The notes beneath the pieces were generated by a model. It ran no database searches. It saw only the letters and a list, made by a program, of their open reading frames with translations, and was not told where the DNA came from. Of a stretch of DNA of 64,000 bases, positions 44,544-53,868 are shown one piece after another. The position numbers and the translations under genes were made by a program. Numbering within the stretch: the stretch's first letter is position 1; every line of letters starts with the position of its first letter. Location: contig JAOARC010000032.1 of assembly GCA_025210745.1 (NCBI GenBank), positions 26,278-90,277 on the forward strand. The letters run 5' to 3'. The stretch is from Bacteriovoracaceae bacterium. GTDB taxonomy: Bacteria; Bdellovibrionota; Bacteriovoracia; Bacteriovoracales; Bacteriovoracaceae.

Positions 44544-45047
44544 ATGGAAAATATTAAGTATCAAGGAAACTATATAAAAGTGACAGAACTTGAAAAAGAT
44601 GGTCAAACTTGGGAAAAAGCCTATTTTCCTAACTCAATGGTGGTTTTTCCTATAACTGAAGATAATCAGATCTATATGGTCAAAGAAAGAAGGCCTCATG
44701 AAAAAGAAGAAATAAGATTAAAGTTTATTACAGGACATATTGATAAAGGAGAATCTCCTATCGATTGTGCCTTTAGAGAAATGCAAGAAGAAGCTGGTAT
44801 AAAAGCACAAAACCTTGAACAAATTTTAGTTCACAGCTCAAGTGGAACAATTAACTCTAACTTTTATTATATATTAGCTACAGATATTAGTCCGTCAAAA
44901 CTTCCAAATCCAGATGGAGAGAATACTATTGTAGAAGTAATTAAAATGCCACTTATCGAATTGAAAAATAAAATCTATAATGAAGAATTTAAATGGACTT
45001 TAGCCTGTCTTGGACTATTTAGAATTTTTGAAAAGCTTAATATATGA
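44544..45047 (+). CDS. NUDIX hydrolase
   Basis: The 167-residue protein has a complete Nudix box, GHIDKGESPIDCAFREMQEEAGI, matching Gx5Ex7REUXEEXGU. The N-terminal antiparallel strands (WEKAYFPNSMVVFPITEDNQIYMVKERRPHE) resemble ADP-ribose pyrophosphatases. It hydrolyses a nucleoside diphosphate-linked substrate that cannot be specified from sequence. AAGGA supports the ATG. Confidence 0.9.
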   Translation: MENIKYQGNYIKVTELEKDGQTWEKAYFPNSMVVFPITEDNQIYMVKERRPHEKEEIRLKFITGHIDKGESPIDCAFREMQEEAGIKAQNLEQILVHSSSGTINSNFYYILATDISPSKLPNPDGENTIVEVIKMPLIELKNKIYNEEFKWTLACLGLFRIFEKLNI

Positions 45048-45051
45048 AATT

Positions 45052-45999
45052 TTATATATTATACCCTTCAGCAATAATTTTCGCTAAATTTTTATCATTA
45101 GCATAAGAAACTTCTACTAATAAACCAGGACAAGTAACATTTACTTCCGTTATACAATCCCCTAAAAGGTCAAATGCCAATAATCTCACTCCATCTTTTA
45201 AAAGTTTATCTGCAACATTTTTACACTCATTTTCTAGATGATCTGGAAGGTTCGCTTTTTTAAACTGAGCCCCCCTAGCAATATTAGTTAAAAATTCGCC
45301 TTCATTCGGCACTTTTAAAATAGTACCTATATTTTTTCCATCAAAATAAATTGCCCGATACTCTCCATTAAGAACTTCCTTTAAAAATGGCTGTACAATT
45401 ATTGCTCCGCCAAACTCATCACATTTAGAGATAAACTTCTCATCAAAATTACTAAGAGATACTTTTTCAACACCAATTCCAGAATATAAATCTAAGGGTT
45501 TTAAAATAAAGTCCTCTAGTCCTTTTTGTGTTTCGATAAATGCTTTTGCTCCACTGAGACTAGATCCGACATAGCTTTTCACATGATTTTTTAAAGAAAA
45601 TGCAGTTAATTTTTCGTTATACTTCATAATCCCTAATGGATTATTTAAAACATCTAATTTAATTGTTTTAGACAAATAATCTAACATCCATAGATATCTT
45701 TGGTATCTACTATCATAAGGAGGGTCAATTCTCATATGAATCGTGTCACTAGAAGTTAATCCATAAGAAATTGACCTGGCAATTTTAAAAGAATCTATGT
45801 AGTAGCCATCATCTTTAAATGTTCCTTCAAAAGAATAAATATCTAATTTATAATCACCTGAATTTGATACAAAAAAATCTTTTTCAAATAGAAGATAAAC
45901 TTCATTTCCAAGTTTTTTTAGATTTAATGCCATTAGAAGTGAAGAATCCTTCTTCGTATTTAATTTTTCTATAGGGTCAATAAAAAATATATGTGCCAT
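45052..45999 (-). CDS. gshB: Glutathione synthetase-like ATP-grasp protein
   Basis: The 315-residue protein follows the GshB plan: N-terminal domain with MRIDPPYDSRY, then an ATP-grasp fold with ILKPLDLYSGIGVEKV, IVQPFLKEVLNGEYRAIYFDG and the C-terminal FDLLGDCITEVNVTCP. GshB joins gamma-glutamylcysteine and glycine. No gshA is in the window. It lies downstream of two minus-strand genes, 13 bases from the nearest. Confidence 0.85.
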   Translation of the reverse strand: MAHIFFIDPIEKLNTKKDSSLLMALNLKKLGNEVYLLFEKDFFVSNSGDYKLDIYSFEGTFKDDGYYIDSFKIARSISYGLTSSDTIHMRIDPPYDSRYQRYLWMLDYLSKTIKLDVLNNPLGIMKYNEKLTAFSLKNHVKSYVGSSLSGAKAFIETQKGLEDFILKPLDLYSGIGVEKVSLSNFDEKFISKCDEFGGAIIVQPFLKEVLNGEYRAIYFDGKNIGTILKVPNEGEFLTNIARGAQFKKANLPDHLENECKNVADKLLKDGVRLLAFDLLGDCITEVNVTCPGLLVEVSYANDKNLAKIIAEGYNI

Positions 46000-46012
46000 A
46001 ATGTACTCAATT

Positions 46013-46204
46013 TTAAAGTTCTGATATGCTTGATATTATCCTATCTGGTTTAATAATAAAAGATGTCAACTTTGCTAAAAAACAAATCATCTTAACAAGA
46101 TAAGGAAAGATAATACCTTTTGGATGAACAAAAAAGTCACCATTATCAGTTTCATATATACTTAAAGATGCTATTTTATCTTGGTAGTTAAATATTTCTT
46201 TCAT
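46013..46204 (-). CDS. Small hypothetical protein
   Basis: A 63-residue frame between gshB and the aminopeptidase gene, overlapping the latter by 17 bases. It has one hydrophobic stretch (PYLVKMICFLAKLTSFII) after a polar N-terminus. No clear ribosome binding site is visible. Its close packing with both neighbours favours a real gene, but it is not recognised. Confidence 0.45.
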   Translation of the reverse strand: MKEIFNYQDKIASLSIYETDNGDFFVHPKGIIFPYLVKMICFLAKLTSFIIKPDRIISSISEL

Positions 46205-47234
46205 TCAAAAACTTTACAAAACTCTTAGCACTAGATCTATGAAATAAATCATACTGTGACTCTAAAAAGCTCATAAATTCCTTTATCGTACGAGAACCTC
46301 TTATTTTTTCAATCGATTTTTGTTCTTTTTGATAAGTTAAAAAGGCACTAAAACTTGCATTATTCCATACTCTTTTTAAAGGCCAACATTTTTTCATCTT
46401 AAGTTGATTACACTTTAAAGATATTTTTGGTTTAAAGTGGATGTCTAAGTATGACTCTAGTATCTTATCTGCTTGTTCCTTAGAAGTTGGTTTTATCTTA
46501 TCAATGAGTTTTTTATATTTGTTAGCTAGAGATGTAAGCAGATATGAAAGTTCTCGATTTTTTTTATGGCGATTAGCTTGTTCTAAAATTTTCCCTTTAG
46601 AAAAGTTAAAATATTCATACATCATCTCAGTTGCAATATAGTCAGCTAAAGATTCATTAAAACTAACTTCATCTGTTACAAAAAAAATGGTATGAACAAG
46701 TTCATGAAAAATGAGTTCTGCTAAAGATGTCTTATTATACCTAAAGAAGCTAGATAAGATATTATCTTTAAATGGAAGTTTATCTAAAGTTGAATATGCG
46801 TAAACAGGTCTAATAAATACATAATTATTATATTCTTTAAGCTTATTTGCATAAACCTTTGCATCATACAGATCAAAAAAACCTAAATAGGGAAAGGTTC
46901 CAGCAAAAAAGAAAGAGTGTTGTTTAGGCTTTACTTCGTCAAACTTTGATGAAATGACTAAATATGTAACTGCCTCATCTTTTAAAATTGTCGTCTCATC
47001 ATATATCGATGTTTTTTCTTTATTAAAATATTTATAAAAATATTCTTTATAAGCAATAATATCTTTTATTTTTTGTTTTTCTTTTTCATTCAGCTTGTCG
47101 CTTTTTAAGATCTCTTTATTATCTACACCAGATAATTCTAATGAAAGTTGTCCTATGGCTTGTTTTGAAACATAAGCTATTTTTGCACAAGATGAGAACA
47201 AAGCCACGAAAACTAATAACTTTAAAAGATCCAC
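46188..47234 (-). CDS. Putative aminopeptidase lipoprotein (HELVH family)
   Basis: A 348-residue lipoprotein (lipobox LFSSC, Cys16). The zinc motif HELVHT is followed by FNESLADYIA, giving the third ligand Glu; this HELxH...NESxAxY pattern is that of the 'predicted aminopeptidase' family (PF10023). The start overlaps the barrel gene by 13 bases. It should act in the periplasm or at the outer membrane. Confidence 0.82.
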   Translation of the reverse strand: MDLLKLLVFVALFSSCAKIAYVSKQAIGQLSLELSGVDNKEILKSDKLNEKEKQKIKDIIAYKEYFYKYFNKEKTSIYDETTILKDEAVTYLVISSKFDEVKPKQHSFFFAGTFPYLGFFDLYDAKVYANKLKEYNNYVFIRPVYAYSTLDKLPFKDNILSSFFRYNKTSLAELIFHELVHTIFFVTDEVSFNESLADYIATEMMYEYFNFSKGKILEQANRHKKNRELSYLLTSLANKYKKLIDKIKPTSKEQADKILESYLDIHFKPKISLKCNQLKMKKCWPLKRVWNNASFSAFLTYQKEQKSIEKIRGSRTIKEFMSFLESQYDLFHRSSAKSFVKFLNERNI

Positions 47235-47848
47235 GACAATCCAGCAGAATATGTCATATTATTTTTAGCTTCTTCAAACTCCATATCAGGCATAACAGCT
47301 TTAGCTCCAAGTGTAATTCCCATAAGCTTAGTAAACTGAAACCTTAAAGAAAATGTTGCATAACTTGAAGCCGTAGACTCTTCAGGTATTTCGTCCGGAG
47401 AAGATATTTGAGAACTTCCAATTTGGACCAGTAATTCACGCTGCGCGCTTGTTGTTAAAACAGCATATCCAATAGCTAAAGATGGTACAATTTTAGCCGT
47501 TTTCTTAGCAAAAGATTGTCTAATCCCTACTCCCTTTACCTCTGTTTGAGTTTTGGTGACACTCTTTTTAATCGTAAATGTATCAGAACCATCCGTAATT
47601 TCGATCTGCCTTGTATCAACAATCTGTCCTTTTGTCTTAGAGTAGTTAAACTCTAAAGCCGTATAAGACCATATGTACCAAGCCCAATTAGCACTAATTG
47701 TTGCCGACTCACTAACGGCCTGTCCATTCATTGAGCCATTAACTTCAACCCCATCAACTTTTCTTTTCGAATAACTATAGTTAACTCCAAGATCAACATA
47801 GCAAAGAGCACTACTCATAGATAATATAAATAATAGAACAAATCTCAT
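47222..47848 (-). CDS. Outer-membrane beta-barrel protein
   Basis: A 208-residue protein with a signal peptide (about 1-16, ALC) and amphipathic strands, closing with LSWIF, a typical barrel end. It lies upstream of the aminopeptidase gene and overlaps it, so the two are probably co-expressed in the outer envelope. No specific function is recognised. Confidence 0.75.
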   Translation of the reverse strand: MRFVLLFILSMSSALCYVDLGVNYSYSKRKVDGVEVNGSMNGQAVSESATISANWAWYIWSYTALEFNYSKTKGQIVDTRQIEITDGSDTFTIKKSVTKTQTEVKGVGIRQSFAKKTAKIVPSLAIGYAVLTTSAQRELLVQIGSSQISSPDEIPEESTASSYATFSLRFQFTKLMGITLGAKAVMPDMEFEEAKNNMTYSAGLSWIF

Positions 47849-47876
47849 AACCTAAATCCTTGGTCAGTTAAAATGT

Positions 47877-48245
47877 TTAAACGCGGCTTTTTCTTGTATA
47901 AATAAATAACGATACACTTAAGCCAATACACATAAGCATTACCTTAAGAGCTAAGTTTAACTTTCCAAAAGTAATGCTCAATCCAAGCAAAATCCAAAGC
48001 ATCAAAATAGCTAAAGTCTTTGCTTTAGGTCTTATTACTTTATTTTGCTCCCAGTCTATTATAACAGATCCAAAGTATGGATTTGTAGTGAGCCAAATAT
48101 GCATTCTTTTAGAGCTTTTTGAAAAACAGTACGAAGATAATATTAAAAAAGGTGTCGTGGGTAAAAGAGGTAAAAAAGCACCTATTATCCCTAATAATAG
48201 GCTTATCCACCCCATTGTCATATAAAACGGCTTTGTTAGTTTCAT
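47877..48245 (-). CDS. ybaN: YbaN/DUF454 inner-membrane protein
   Basis: The 122-residue membrane protein has the family blocks GWISLLLGIIGAFLPLLPTTPFLILSSYCFSKSS and LTTNPYFGSVIIDWE, plus two C-terminal helices. DUF454 proteins are widespread and of unknown function. It lies 10 bases downstream of miaB. Confidence 0.92.
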   Translation of the reverse strand: MKLTKPFYMTMGWISLLLGIIGAFLPLLPTTPFLILSSYCFSKSSKRMHIWLTTNPYFGSVIIDWEQNKVIRPKAKTLAILMLWILLGLSITFGKLNLALKVMLMCIGLSVSLFIYTRKSRV

Positions 48246-48255
48246 AACTAGGAAA

Positions 48256-49692
48256 TTATTGCCTTATGATTTTTTTGCCGTGAACTTTAATAATTTCACC
48301 TTGGCATGATAGAGCCGTAGCACTTGTTACTTTAAGATCTACCCACTGCCACTGAAGATTTTGCTGCTCATTTTCAGGTAAAAAATGAATTATTCTGTGA
48401 CATGAAGTTCTTCCTTTCCACTTTTTAATTCCTTTCATCATTCCAAAGCCTTCAACTAAAACACGATATGTTTTTCCAACCATCTCTTTTCTAACATCTT
48501 CTTGAAGCTCTAATTGCAGCGCTTGTATTTCACGTAGTCTTCTTCCTCTAATGTCCTTAGTTAAAACATCATCCATTCTAGCAGCTTTAGTTCCAGGTCT
48601 TGAGCTATAATTATAAGAATAAATAAAATCAAACTTAGCTTTTCTTAAAAGATCTAAAGTTTCTTTATGTTCTTCTTCTGTTTCGTTTGGAAATCCAGCA
48701 ATAATATCGCTTGAAATAACAATATCTGGATTAGCAGCTCGTATGCTTTCTAATCTTTCTAGGTAATGCTCTATAGAATACTCTCTAAGCATTCTTTGAA
48801 GAACAGTACTAGATCCAGACTGAACAGGAAGATGAAGATGATTTGCTAGTTTTTTACTTTTTCCATGCACTTCAATTAACTCATCACTAATGTCATAAGG
48901 ATGAGACGTTGTGTATCTAATAAGCTCTAACCCATCGATTTTTTCAAGTTCCATGATAAGTCCAGCTAAAGACTCTCCATTTTTCTTTCCAAAAGAATTA
49001 ACGTTTTGACCTAAAAGAGTAACTTCTTGAATTCCACTGTATTTAACTAGTCTTGCTACATCATTAACAATCTCAGCTGTTGACCTAGACTTTTCTCTTC
49101 CTCGCGTAAAAGGAACAATACAATAAGAGCAAAACTTATCACAACCTTTAATAATATTTACAAAAGCTTGTGGTGTTCCATGATTAATTTTTGTTTGAAT
49201 AGAATAGTTATCAGATCTATCCCAGCTTGTTACTGCAAACTTTTTATCTCCAGCATAAGCTCTATAAACCATTTCACCGATGTTATCAATAACATCTGTA
49301 CCAAAAGCAAAATCTAATTGCTTATATTTTTTTAATAACTCTTTACTTTCTGTTTGAGCGATACATCCACCGGCTGCGATTTTAACATCTCTGCCTTGTT
49401 TTTCTTTGGCCTTCTGATGCTTAGACTCACCCAAATGTGAATAGAATTTTTGATTAGCTAAATCTCTAACAGCACATGTATTGAAGATCATAAAGTCTGC
49501 ATCTTCTTTTTTATCTGTTTGTGTAAAGTTTAGAGGTCCAAGATGATCTAGAATTCTTTCAGTGTCATGATAATTCATCTGACACCCATAGGTTTTAACC
49601 CATACTTTTCTTGGAGGAAACTCAATTCCACCAACTAATTTATTTCCATTATCCAGTGTCTGGATATCCTGTAGATTCACTTCATTTGTCAT
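48256..49692 (-). CDS. miaB: tRNA-2-methylthio-N6-isopentenyladenosine methylthiotransferase
   Basis: MiaB adds the methylthio group at A37 of tRNAs reading U-starting codons. The 478-residue protein has the N-terminal cluster cysteines 37, 73 and 110, the radical-SAM motif C184-C188-C191 (GCDKFCSYC), the CIVPFTRGRE block and a C-terminal TRAM domain. It is slightly longer than usual because of about 27 extra N-terminal residues before the VWVKTYGCQMN start. Confidence 0.96.
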   Translation of the reverse strand: MTNEVNLQDIQTLDNGNKLVGGIEFPPRKVWVKTYGCQMNYHDTERILDHLGPLNFTQTDKKEDADFMIFNTCAVRDLANQKFYSHLGESKHQKAKEKQGRDVKIAAGGCIAQTESKELLKKYKQLDFAFGTDVIDNIGEMVYRAYAGDKKFAVTSWDRSDNYSIQTKINHGTPQAFVNIIKGCDKFCSYCIVPFTRGREKSRSTAEIVNDVARLVKYSGIQEVTLLGQNVNSFGKKNGESLAGLIMELEKIDGLELIRYTTSHPYDISDELIEVHGKSKKLANHLHLPVQSGSSTVLQRMLREYSIEHYLERLESIRAANPDIVISSDIIAGFPNETEEEHKETLDLLRKAKFDFIYSYNYSSRPGTKAARMDDVLTKDIRGRRLREIQALQLELQEDVRKEMVGKTYRVLVEGFGMMKGIKKWKGRTSCHRIIHFLPENEQQNLQWQWVDLKVTSATALSCQGEIIKVHGKKIIRQ

Positions 49693-49792
49693 AAGATTAC
49701 CCTGTTAAATGGTCCTTATACCGATTATTAAAATTTTTAGTGAATCTAGCTAAAAATAGCGAATTTGGCCATAAATATATCCTAATGACTCT

Positions 49793-50386
49793 CTAGGTCA
49801 TAAATATTAAAAAGACTAAGTTAAATAGAAAATGTAGCCATATTGGAAGTATTACACCTTTTGATTTCATTCTGGCATGAGCACATACAAAACCTAAAAA
49901 GAAAGTATAAACAATCTGTAAAATAATAAAGCTTGAAAAGACTTTTGGTAAATGAATTAATCCAGATACATGAGATAAAGAAAAAATAAGAGCACTTAAT
50001 AAAATGACTCTTCCATCAAGGGAATCTCCTTCTAAGCTATTAATTAAAACAAAACGATAAACTAATTCTTCTAAAATAGGAGCTAGTATTATGAGTTGTA
50101 GGACAGGGTTTTCTAAATAGATAAAAGGATTATTAAAGTTAAAGACCTTAGCAATTAGAATAGATACGAATGCGAAGATAAGAGTTAAAATTGAGTATTT
50201 TATTAATACTGTTTTTTCAACTTTTCCTTTTTTTAATTTAAGTTTAAAAAGAAAAGTTAAGCCTAGTATAAAAACAATATCAAAAAAATAAACACTAGAA
50301 ATACTTGGTAAAAAGCTTATGCCTGGCCATGGAATAAACCATACAGCGATAAAATAAAGTGCAAAAAGAGCAAGTTTAACGTACAC
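49793..50386 (-). CDS. CPBP-family intramembrane metalloprotease
   Basis: A 197-residue membrane protein with about six helices. The CPBP (Abi/CAAX protease-like) motifs are PILEELVYRFVL (EExxxR), FSLSHV and the final HFLFNLVF. The family cleaves prenylated or other membrane substrates, often linked to bacteriocin immunity. It overlaps the YciB-like gene by 11 bases. Confidence 0.88.
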   Translation of the reverse strand: MYVKLALFALYFIAVWFIPWPGISFLPSISSVYFFDIVFILGLTFLFKLKLKKGKVEKTVLIKYSILTLIFAFVSILIAKVFNFNNPFIYLENPVLQLIILAPILEELVYRFVLINSLEGDSLDGRVILLSALIFSLSHVSGLIHLPKVFSSFIILQIVYTFFLGFVCAHARMKSKGVILPIWLHFLFNLVFLIFMT

Positions 50387-50918
50387 TTTTGGCCCTTATT
50401 CTAAAATAAATGAAGTGGCATATAAAAAAGATTCCACTTACGATATAAAAGCCACCTGTTTTAAAGAAAAGCCACTGGGATGTACTCATTTTAAAAGCAA
50501 CAAATGCCATAAAAAAACCATATCCAATAAGTAAAATAGCGCAGTTTCTTTCTAATAGTCCGACTAGTTCGTTTGGAGGGTTTCCCATTTGCTCCATCAT
50601 CTCCTCTATCAAGCTTTTTCCTTTAAATGATCTATAAAGAAGGTATCCTCCCATAATAAGGCCAGTGAAAAATGGTTGTAACTTAAACCAAATTCCTTCT
50701 CCTGCTAAAAGAGATAAAGAACCTAAGAATAAAATTAAGAAAAAATTAAACTTAGAAAGAGTATGTATATGTTTTGTGATAAACCATTCTAAGCTCATTT
50801 CAACAACACTTAAGGCAATTCCCCCAATAAGAGCTATTTTTACGGAATAGTTTTCTTCTAAATACCAATAAGCAATAGCCGGTAAAAAAGAAATTAAAAA
50901 GAACTGCTTTTGATTCAT
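50376..50918 (-). CDS. YciB/IspZ-like septation family membrane protein
   Basis: The 180-residue membrane protein has about five helices and the YciB-like blocks FLPAIAYWYLEENYSVKIALIGGIALSV and WFKLQPFFTGLIMGGYLL. YciB is linked to cell envelope synthesis. Its 3' end overlaps the CPBP gene. Similarity is moderate, so the family call is probable rather than firm. Confidence 0.7.
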   Translation of the reverse strand: MNQKQFFLISFLPAIAYWYLEENYSVKIALIGGIALSVVEMSLEWFITKHIHTLSKFNFFLILFLGSLSLLAGEGIWFKLQPFFTGLIMGGYLLYRSFKGKSLIEEMMEQMGNPPNELVGLLERNCAILLIGYGFFMAFVAFKMSTSQWLFFKTGGFYIVSGIFFICHFIYFRIRAKSVR

Positions 50919-50922
50919 GAAT

Positions 50923-51672
50923 TTAGGCTATCTTGTTTAAACTCTTTTGACAAAACTCTAAATACCCCAATTTAAAATCATTGGGAGCTAAAATCTCCAC
51001 ATTGGTATTTTGCTTAAATATCCATCTATAAACTTCTTCAGACGGTTCAATAGATGCAGACCAAATGGTCTGATTCCTAGAGTTTTCAACTTGATAAATA
51101 TTTCTAAAATAATCAGTGGATTTATTATCATCAAAGCTTTTTATATCTTTAACTTTAAGAACAAGCCTTTGTTCAAGGCCATCCATTTGTCTTAGCTCCT
51201 TAATATAATTATCCACTAAACTCATATGAGGCTTTTTTGTAGAAATATCTATATCAGTAATATTATAAATATCGCTAATATTAATACTCGCTACAATACA
51301 TAAATCTATTCGAAAATATACTAATCTTATATGTCCATTAAACTTTAAAAGTTCTAATGGTAATACTTGAAACTTATTTGTATTTGACTCAATCTCAATA
51401 CTCTGAGTATCTTCAATACATTCTTCTAAATAAGGCCTAATCATTTGTTTTGATAATGTAGCTTGCTTTGGTAGCTCAAATACATCTTCATTATTAAAAC
51501 TAAGCCATGAACCAAAACTTGGCTTAGTTGTATGATCTAAGTAGAGCATAAAGTATGCATATAGGTCCTCATCTAGTTCATCGCACTTTGCTTGAAGACA
51601 AGTAAATGAACTATTGTAAGTTTCGATTATCTGTCTAAAATTTTCTTCACTTATAACTGGTTTAAACAACAT
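50923..51672 (-). CDS. WYL-like domain protein
   Basis: A 249-residue soluble protein. Residues about 110-145 (VLPLELLKFNGHIRLVYFRIDLCIVASINISDI) match the WYL pattern, and the end (VEILAPNDFKLGYLEFCQKSL) resembles its WCX extension. A helix-turn-helix usual in WYL regulators is not obvious at the N-terminus. Ligand or target unknown; it lies 4 bases upstream of the YciB-like gene. Confidence 0.6.
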   Translation of the reverse strand: MLFKPVISEENFRQIIETYNSSFTCLQAKCDELDEDLYAYFMLYLDHTTKPSFGSWLSFNNEDVFELPKQATLSKQMIRPYLEECIEDTQSIEIESNTNKFQVLPLELLKFNGHIRLVYFRIDLCIVASINISDIYNITDIDISTKKPHMSLVDNYIKELRQMDGLEQRLVLKVKDIKSFDDNKSTDYFRNIYQVENSRNQTIWSASIEPSEEVYRWIFKQNTNVEILAPNDFKLGYLEFCQKSLNKIA

Positions 51673-51762
51673 CTAGCAAAAACTCCTTATCTGACTATAC
51701 TTGTCGGTTAAAGAAAATAATTCTTTAATGCTTTTTATGGCTTTTTGTTAGATAATATAGAT

Positions 51763-52251
51763 ATGTTATGGTCAAAAGCTATGAGATATCCAGCACTTAC
51801 AATGGGTATTATCATGTTCGCAATTTATATTAGTGATGCCAAAACTCAAACTTGGTGGCAAAAAACGAAGCGTAGGTTTATTCCTAGTACTTGTGACTCT
51901 TTGTTAGCAAGAATGAATGATAAAGCTCCAAAGCAGTGGGAAATGAGTTGTCCGGGAACTGAAAAGCTAGTTCTAAAATATAAGCTCAAAGAACTCAACA
52001 AAGATAGAAAAGAAACAAAAGCAATAATGTACAAACAGATAGTTAATATTCTTGTTACATTCTCACAAATGGCGAACCCTGAAACACTTAATTATCTAAA
52101 ACAGTTTAGAGTCATTATTAAAGCTGATTTTGTCTCCATTTTGGCAAAAACTGATGGTGAAGCGATGGTCGCTTTTAGAAAAATGAAAAACAAAGATGAA
52201 ATTGCAAAACACGTAAAACTAAGTGTTAAAGTCAAAGAACAGTTCCACTAA
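51763..52251 (+). CDS. Hypothetical protein with N-terminal membrane segment
   Basis: About 162 residues from ATG 51763; a TTG at 51745 would add six residues, and neither start has a clear ribosome binding site. One short hydrophobic segment (MGIIMFAIYIS) is followed by basic helical sequence. I do not recognise the family. Its end overlaps the convergent RluA gene by 33 bases. Confidence 0.6.
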   Translation: MLWSKAMRYPALTMGIIMFAIYISDAKTQTWWQKTKRRFIPSTCDSLLARMNDKAPKQWEMSCPGTEKLVLKYKLKELNKDRKETKAIMYKQIVNILVTFSQMANPETLNYLKQFRVIIKADFVSILAKTDGEAMVAFRKMKNKDEIAKHVKLSVKVKEQFH

Positions 52252-53067
52252 CTCAAAGTCACTATCAATAAATTCATGGCCATCTAAAACATATCTATAG
52301 CAGTGAAGAAAGAGTCTTTTAAAATCACTCGCCCCATAAAGAGTATCTCCTAATATAGGATGCCCTATATTACTTAATTGAACACGAATTTGATGTCTTA
52401 AACCTTCTTTTAAATGCACTTTCAGCAAAGAAAGGTCTTTTTCTTTATTATATAGTAAAGTCGTAAACTCTAGCCTTGCTAAAGTACCATTTTCTTGAAC
52501 TCTTATCTTCTTACCACTTCTAGAGAGTCTATCGTTTAAAATTCCTTTAGGAGATGTTTTTCCCTCAACGATACATAGATATTCTTTAATACTAACCAGA
52601 TTTTTAAAGTTTTTTCTGTAATAATTATAATGCTCATCATCAGTAGCATATAAAACAAGTCCGGATGTTTCAAAATCTAAGCGATATAACAAACCTCTAT
52701 CATTATTTAAAACATTTACCTTCAATAAACTTGGATCTGAATACTTTAGTCTTGATAAACAATTATTTATTTCATTATATGTTAGAGGATGAGTGTGTTC
52801 ATTATACTTTTTTTTAAAAGCTATGAGCCCTTTTGCTTTAGCTAAAGTCACCATTGATATATTAGAAGATTTTATTTTTCCATAATTAATCAAATTTATA
52901 GGAAGATATATTTCTTCTTTAGATTTTATTTTTTTTGTCAGTAAGCTTTTTTTAAGTCCTATTCTTTTTAATGCACTTTTAGATAAGTTAAAAGTGCTTA
53001 AAATAAAGCTCTCTAAAGTTTGATCTTCTTGGTGAACAATACAAAGTCCAACATTATCTTGATCCAA
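52219..53067 (-). CDS. RluA-family pseudouridine synthase
   Basis: A 282-residue enzyme that isomerises uridine in rRNA or tRNA. The catalytic Asp lies in YRLDFETSGLVLYA, and the family's HQIRVQLSNIGHPILGDTLYG motif is present. No S4 RNA-binding domain is clear at the N-terminus. The start overlaps the motB-like gene by 14 bases. Confidence 0.9.
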   Translation of the reverse strand: MDQDNVGLCIVHQEDQTLESFILSTFNLSKSALKRIGLKKSLLTKKIKSKEEIYLPINLINYGKIKSSNISMVTLAKAKGLIAFKKKYNEHTHPLTYNEINNCLSRLKYSDPSLLKVNVLNNDRGLLYRLDFETSGLVLYATDDEHYNYYRKNFKNLVSIKEYLCIVEGKTSPKGILNDRLSRSGKKIRVQENGTLARLEFTTLLYNKEKDLSLLKVHLKEGLRHQIRVQLSNIGHPILGDTLYGASDFKRLFLHCYRYVLDGHEFIDSDFELVELFFDFNT

Positions 53068-53866
53068 CTCGTTTACCTTCAGTTCTTAAATCTCTTTTTC
53101 TTAAGATAAATTCAACTCTTCTAAATATGCGTCCTCTTTTAGACCTAGAGTCTCCATAAACGACAGTTGTTATTTTTTCTGGTTTTACTCCCCTAGAGAT
53201 CAAGGATTTTGTTACTTCACCTGCTCTCATTGCACTTAAGCTCATAGGCCCGACAGAAGAGTCCTTAGACCATCTTTCTCCAAGGTCACTATAACCTTCT
53301 ACAAAAAGAGTCCAATTATTCTCTTTCATAAGCTTTATAATTCTTTTAAATACTGGAACAACATCACTATTGGCCATTACAGTTGTTCCTTTTTCAAAGA
53401 AAATAGCATCTGTAATTCTAATCTTAATACCTTCGTTCATTTCATATATATTAACTGAATCTTCAAGATTATTTTCCTTAAGTGTTTCTTTCATCATTTT
53501 CAAATCTTCATCACTTTGTCTATTAATTTCTTTTTCTTCTAAAAGACCTTCTGTCGTTAATAGATCAATGGGAAATGGTTCAACTGGTTCTTGAGACTCT
53601 AATGTAGATAGAGAATCATCTGGTGAATTACCTAAAGTAATTGTCTCACCAATCTTCATGGCATTTCCGGCAAAAGCTTTTCTGATAGATCCAGCAACAG
53701 AGTTAAACTTTGACTCATCCGTCTTACTCATAGCATAGAGTAAAACAAAAAATGTAAGAAGTAGTGTAACCAGATCCGCAAACGTGGCCATCCACGCAGG
53801 AACCCCTTCCGGACACGGATCAGGTTCTGGACATGCTGGACATTCAACTTCGTTTTCTTCAGCCAT
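53054..53866 (-). CDS. motB: Flagellar motor stator protein MotB
   Basis: The 270-residue protein has a cytoplasmic N-terminus, a membrane helix with the proton-binding Asp31 (MATFADLVTLLLTFFVLLYAM) and a C-terminal OmpA-like peptidoglycan-binding domain (about 150-262: VEGYSD, SLSAMRAGEV, RRVEFIL). An unusual Cys/Pro-rich motif CPACPEPDPCPE lies just before the helix. It follows motA by 2 bases and forms the stator with it. Confidence 0.92.
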   Translation of the reverse strand: MAEENEVECPACPEPDPCPEGVPAWMATFADLVTLLLTFFVLLYAMSKTDESKFNSVAGSIRKAFAGNAMKIGETITLGNSPDDSLSTLESQEPVEPFPIDLLTTEGLLEEKEINRQSDEDLKMMKETLKENNLEDSVNIYEMNEGIKIRITDAIFFEKGTTVMANSDVVPVFKRIIKLMKENNWTLFVEGYSDLGERWSKDSSVGPMSLSAMRAGEVTKSLISRGVKPEKITTVVYGDSRSKRGRIFRRVEFILRKRDLRTEGKRVGSR

Positions 53867-53868
53867 TT

